From Nematostella vectensis (lineage: Eukaryota > Cnidaria > Anthozoa > Actiniaria > Edwardsiidae): DNA of 60,000 bases. The stretch spans positions 15,937,453-15,997,452 of the forward strand of contig NC_064044.1 in NCBI RefSeq assembly GCF_932526225.1, read 5' to 3'. Below the pieces are notes generated by a model. The model was given only the letters and a program-made list of their open reading frames with translations. It had not been told where the DNA came from and ran no database searches. Below, in pieces: positions 58,901-60,000 of this stretch (position 1 is its first letter; every line of letters starts with the position of its first letter). The translations under genes and the position numbers were made by a program.

Positions 58901-60000
58901 CGACATTTTTTGTTGACATGTTTAGACAGCAATAAAATACAATTTTTCTTGCCGGAAAAAGTAAAGAAACCACTCGGTTTATACCTTATCCACTCCTTTC
59001 TTAGGATCTGTAACGTTTTTTTAAATTCCGCCTATATTCAAAGAGAATTTTACGATTTTTTAAGAAAGGTGAAAAATGCCCCAAAATCGGCGATTTTATT
59101 GGCAAAATCGTAAATTCGACTTTTCTCGAAAAATATTTATTGTATGTAACTCAAACTTTTTTACCATGATAAGAGAACCAGGGGCTAACTTTAAACCAAT
59201 TTTGAGCGATTTTGAAATTTCTTATTTGGAACCCCTCAGTTGAATCTAAGGGACTGGTGCACTTAAAGGGTATGTCTACAGATATGGGGGCTGTTTTAAA
59301 GGGTTTGTCTACAGATATGGAGGCTGTTTTAAAGGGTTTGTCTGCAGATATGGGGGTTGTTTTAAAGGGTTTGTCTACAGATATGGGGGTTGTTTTAAAG
59401 GGTATGTCTACAGATATGGGGGCTGTTTTAAAGGGTATGTCTACAGATATGGGGGCTGTTTTAAAGTGTATGTCTACAGATATGGGGGCTGTTTTAAAGG
59501 GTATGTCTACAGATATGGGGGCTGTTTTAAAGGGTATGTCTACAGATATGGGGGCTGTTTTAAAGGGTTTGTCTACAGATATGGAGGCTGTTTTAAAGGG
59601 TTTGTCTACAGATATGTAGGCTGTTTTAAAGGGTTTGTCTACAGATATGGGGGCCTTCTACCTACCTTGCGTAGCCAGAGCTTCCGACAGATAACGGTGT
59701 ACATGGTTGCCATGACAGCAAAGGGAACGCAGTAGGCAACGACGAACAGCATTGATGTATAGATGCGTGAAGCGTGCTGTGCTATCCCCCCCTCCCCCCA
59801 CTCCTCACTACACATCAAGTGTCCCCCCCACTCCACCACACGGTACGCATACAGGACCGGCGCAGCCAGGCCTGCAGACACGACCCATATCCCCGGGACG
59901 AGCCAGTAAAACACGCGCTTGGTGAGCACACGCTTGAGCGGGACGACGATCGCAAAGAAGCGGTCAGCGGCGATGCAGGCAAGCGTTAGCACGGAGACTG
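46906..60000 (-). CDS. Class A (rhodopsin-like) peptide-type GPCR, 5' partial
   Basis: Two exons are visible: 59666-60000 (runs off the window) and 46906-47370 (stop TAG). They join in phase 0. The upstream exon covers the end of TM3 (ACIAADRF in place of DRY), TM4 (about VFYWLVPGIWVVSAG), the second extracellular loop with one Cys, and TM5. The downstream exon covers the third intracellular loop (KKSSKAVESRKKVVKML), TM6 with CWLP, TM7 with TSPCIYA in place of NPxxY, an amphipathic helix 8 and a Ser-rich tail. The RKKVVKML...CWLPVQV pattern is typical of neuropeptide receptors (NPFF/QRFP/tachykinin-like), but no ligand can be inferred. The 12.3-kb intron between them carries the transposon nest. 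The last ~8 codons lie in a minisatellite unit. Confidence 0.88.
47583..48580. repeat. Left terminal inverted repeat of the TTAA transposon
   Basis: About 998 bases matching, in inverted orientation, 54181-54559 plus 58641-59262. Landmarks shared with the right end include GGGGTTCCAAATAAG, CCGATGGTACGTGG, GTCGAGCT/GTACAGGAGACAAATAACGG and TTCCACAGG at the inner limit. Many small differences exist between the arms. AT-rich with no long frame of its own. Confidence 0.9.
48581..49034 (+). promoter_or_regulatory. Putative 5' leader and promoter region of the transposase gene
   Basis: A non-repeat stretch between the left TIR and the first proposed ATG. It holds an unrelated 64-codon frame (48854-49048). 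I can identify no specific promoter motif; the assignment rests on position only. Confidence 0.3.
49035..54010 (+). CDS. Transposase candidate of the TTAA transposon, 7 exons, ~1187 aa
   Basis: Exons 49035-49218, 49461-49679, 50040-50203, 50463-51485, 51686-52357, 52528-52861, 53043-54010 (TAA); all phases join, 3564 bases. In order: Cys-rich N-terminus (CVGGPCGPSVDC), a CPRHR...C cluster, CRRCRDRL, an acidic linker, a ~340-residue helical part, a second Cys/His cluster (DACNVADHC ... CEHQHDVFCSSC, from about 535), an RNase-H-like stretch (DWFGKRGISWHISVVIR at about 662; RQDNAGCYH, Asp about 730; DFSDPQGGKGPCDR, Asp about 759-771), an acidic run, a C2HC finger (about 935-959) and a conserved tail with RFSEKQKAFL and FSRMASKRRK. 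I recall similar proteins as uncharacterised cnidarian and mollusc models. The acidic residues are plausible DDE/D positions, not proven. The first exon is the least certain. Confidence 0.82.
54139..54144 (+). terminator. Poly(A) signal of the transposase gene
   Basis: AATAAA about 130 bases after the stop; another lies at 54017-54022, immediately after it. Confidence 0.5.
54560..54751 (-). repeat. 3' LTR of the gypsy element
   Basis: 192 bases, differing from the 5' LTR at one position. In element orientation it is preceded by the purine-rich AGAGGGGTGAA, a good polypurine tract. Confidence 0.93.
54752..54842 (-). repeat. Duplicated LTR-end/polypurine segment before the 3' LTR
   Basis: About 85 bases spanning the outer LTR end (TTCAAGGTTCTTAAC ... 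AATACTACA), the polypurine tract and the last codons of pol are present twice, at 54719-54780 and 54797-54860. The inner copy therefore carries a second polypurine tract and a 35-base fragment of LTR. Confidence 0.85.
54843..58415 (-). CDS. Gypsy gag-pol polyprotein, intact
   Basis: 1190 codons in one frame, ATG at 58415. Gag: helical capsid-like part to about 200, two CX2CX4HX4C knuckles at 213-226 and 233-246. Protease: DSG at 295-297. Reverse transcriptase: Asp 504 in STIDLRSAYHQI, and YLDN at 566-569 where most gypsy enzymes have YxDD. RNase H: Asp 710 in FEVETDAS. Integrase: HHCC finger about 838-875, catalytic Asp 903, Asp 961 and Glu 997. C-terminus PLRRSERTRRPVDRL; no chromodomain recognised. 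There is no frameshift between gag and pol. The order PR-RT-RH-IN defines Ty3/gypsy (Metaviridae). All catalytic sites except the second Asp of YxDD appear present. Confidence 0.95.
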   Translation of the reverse strand: MDKVLRPERLETDPNSSTAQKEWLHWKRTFENFVQVLPQTGLDKLTVLTNFVSPTLFQHIEDCTEYDAAIEALQALYVRPRNEIFARHLLATRRQQPSESLDEYLQALKTLSKDCDFKSVTAAQYSEESIRDAFITGLQSNTIRQRLLENKTLDLKTMFDQARALESAMRSSESYGAPQIPINAALPCNSTSLSAEQPDESTVATMKPDKATCFFCGNKKHPRPKCPALEAICNKCQKKGHFAKVCKGKAVPKERVSAATWSPTLATLTANPPKSLSKSCGVVNIRGLQVKALFDSGSSESYIHPSLVEQASLTVQPSSSTVSMATSSTGAIKVSGTCTVDLTYQGRRYEGLKFSVLPGLCADLILGVDFQSKHESVIFQYKGSEPPLSVCSFSTLNVDPPEPFANLTADCHPIATKSRRYSQEDSTFIDEEVKRLLNEGIIEPSRSPWRAQVVVTKDENHKKRLVIDYSQTINRFTLLDAFPLQRITDLVNQIAQYKVFSTIDLRSAYHQIPLKDEDKPYTAFEARGNLYQFSGLPFGVTNGVACFQREMTKFVEENNLKAVFPYLDNITICGKDQEEHDSNLQSFLEAAKSKNICYNNDKSIFSTRRLPILGYVVEEGNISPDPERLRPLRELPVPSDSKSLNRCLGLFSYYSQWIPAYSDRIKPITSCKVFPLPEPAVAAFECIKKTVEEAFVSAIDESIPFEVETDASEVALAATLSQNGRPVAFFSRALQGSELKHASVEKEAQAIVEAVRHWRHFLTGRHFTLKTDQKSVSYMFDQCHKGKIKNDKIMRLKIELSCYSFDIIYRPGKENIPPDTLSRATCATLSEDPLYQLHESLCHPGVTRLNHFVRTKNLPYSLEEIKSMTSKCPVCCECKPQFHQPPKVPLIKATQPFERINIDFKGPLPSNNGNKFFLNVVDEYSRFPFVFPCPDVSTPTVIKCLTSLFTMFGMPAYVHSDRGSSLISQELRDFLNEKGVATSRTTAYNPEGNGQVERYNGVVWKAISASLKSKNLPVKRWQEVLPDVLHSIRSLLCTATNETPHERFFGFPRRSSSGSSIPTWMSEPGPVLLKRHVRASKTDPLVDEVELLQANPHYAHVRYPDGRETTVSTKHLAPKGEVPTMYPLPQVKPTVPGEHHPATGSSPPSSEIEVEIGVGEEVPQVSTGLDGQPPLRRSERTRRPVDRLNL
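58430..58442 (-). promoter_or_regulatory. Putative self-priming primer-binding site
   Basis: One base inside the 5' LTR, on the element strand, the sequence is TTTAATCAACATA. It does not begin TGG as tRNA-primed sites do, but is the exact complement of 13 bases within the LTR (58475-58487). This arrangement resembles Tf1/sushi-type self-priming. Confidence 0.5.
58444..58635 (-). repeat. 5' LTR of the gypsy element
   Basis: 192 bases, minus-strand orientation. It contains TATGTTGATTAAA 31-44 bases before its inner end, complementary to the sequence just outside the LTR, and GGCAGCCATCTTGC, which resembles a YY1-type site. Confidence 0.93.
59263..59655. repeat. 33-bp minisatellite at the GPCR exon border
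   Basis: About twelve copies of a 33-base unit, AAAGGGTATGTCTACAGATA + TGGGGGCTGTTTT. The array ends about 10 bases from the GPCR donor at 59665. The left flank of the transposon (GTAGGTTGTTTTAA, 47569-47582) is the remainder of a unit, so the transposon landed inside this array. The open frame here is a repeat artefact. Confidence 0.95.

Larger units (their letters stand above)
47583..59262 (+). mobile_element. TTAA-flanked DNA transposon with ~1-kb TIRs (gypsy insertion nested inside)
   Basis: The ends are mirror images beginning GTGCACCAGTCCCTTAGATT and the inverted similarity continues for about 1 kb. TTAA flanks both ends (47579-47582, 59263-59266). Without the nested retrotransposon and its duplicated GGGTA the element is about 7.6 kb. 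It carries one spliced gene on the plus strand between the TIRs. The insertion lies in the large GPCR intron, opposite to that gene's orientation. TTAA duplication is known for piggyBac, Kolobok and Sola3, but the ends do not look like piggyBac, and the encoded protein is not one I can assign to a named superfamily. Confidence 0.9.
54181..59262. repeat. Right terminal inverted repeat, split by the gypsy element
   Basis: The inner part is 54181-54559 and the outer part 58641-59262. Together (about 1 kb) they complement the left TIR, and the break between them coincides exactly with the gypsy insertion and its GGGTA duplication. Confidence 0.9.

Noticed and set aside
59212-59735. 135-codon frame on the plus strand
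   Set aside because: Translation of the 33-bp minisatellite plus transposon TIR end.

Overview
The window looks like animal nuclear DNA, most probably from an anthozoan cnidarian; a sea anemone such as Nematostella is my best guess. The reasons are short GT-AG exons in long AT-rich introns, a Scribble orthologue with metazoan domain order, and a DNA-transposon protein of a type I associate with cnidarian and mollusc gene models. The species cannot be proved from the sequence alone. No bacterial features are present, and I found no tRNA, rRNA or CRISPR.

Layout. (1) 1612-23840 (+): the C-terminal half of Scribble, 19 exons, four PDZ domains and the conserved C-terminal basic helical segment. 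The leucine-rich repeats must lie upstream of the window. (2) 23841-26928: 3' flank and intergenic DNA with an E-box-rich minisatellite and an inverted-repeat element that ends just before the next gene. (3) 26929-43048 (+): a gene for the U11/U12 snRNP 48-kDa protein (CHHC zinc finger), with a PWI-like domain between the finger and the conserved C-terminal motif. One intron holds a 3.4-kb TTAGGG-containing minisatellite. (4) 34873-39244 (-), nested antisense in another intron of gene 3: a two-exon two-pore potassium channel of only 228 residues with no room for the usual extracellular cap. Its intron holds two blocks of a 27-bp satellite split by a probable solo LTR. (5) 44459-46150 (-): a 5'-truncated LINE. 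(6) 46906-60000 (-): two exons of a class A peptide-type GPCR, running off the right edge. (7) The 12.3-kb GPCR intron contains an 11.7-kb nest of mobile DNA: a DNA transposon with about 1-kb inverted repeats flanked by TTAA and an intact-looking 1187-residue, 7-exon transposase candidate, into whose right inverted repeat a 4.1-kb gypsy-type retrotransposon with nearly identical LTRs has inserted.

The host genes are not an operon and have unrelated roles: cell polarity, minor spliceosome, K+ leak, peptide signalling. The unifying theme is structural. Introns are crowded with minisatellites, and the insertions can be dated relative to each other because two of them landed inside tandem repeats whose neighbouring copies preserve the empty target site.

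The TTAA transposon at 47583-59262 is the best candidate for an under-described system. Its TIRs, target duplication and multi-domain gene can all be delimited from this window.
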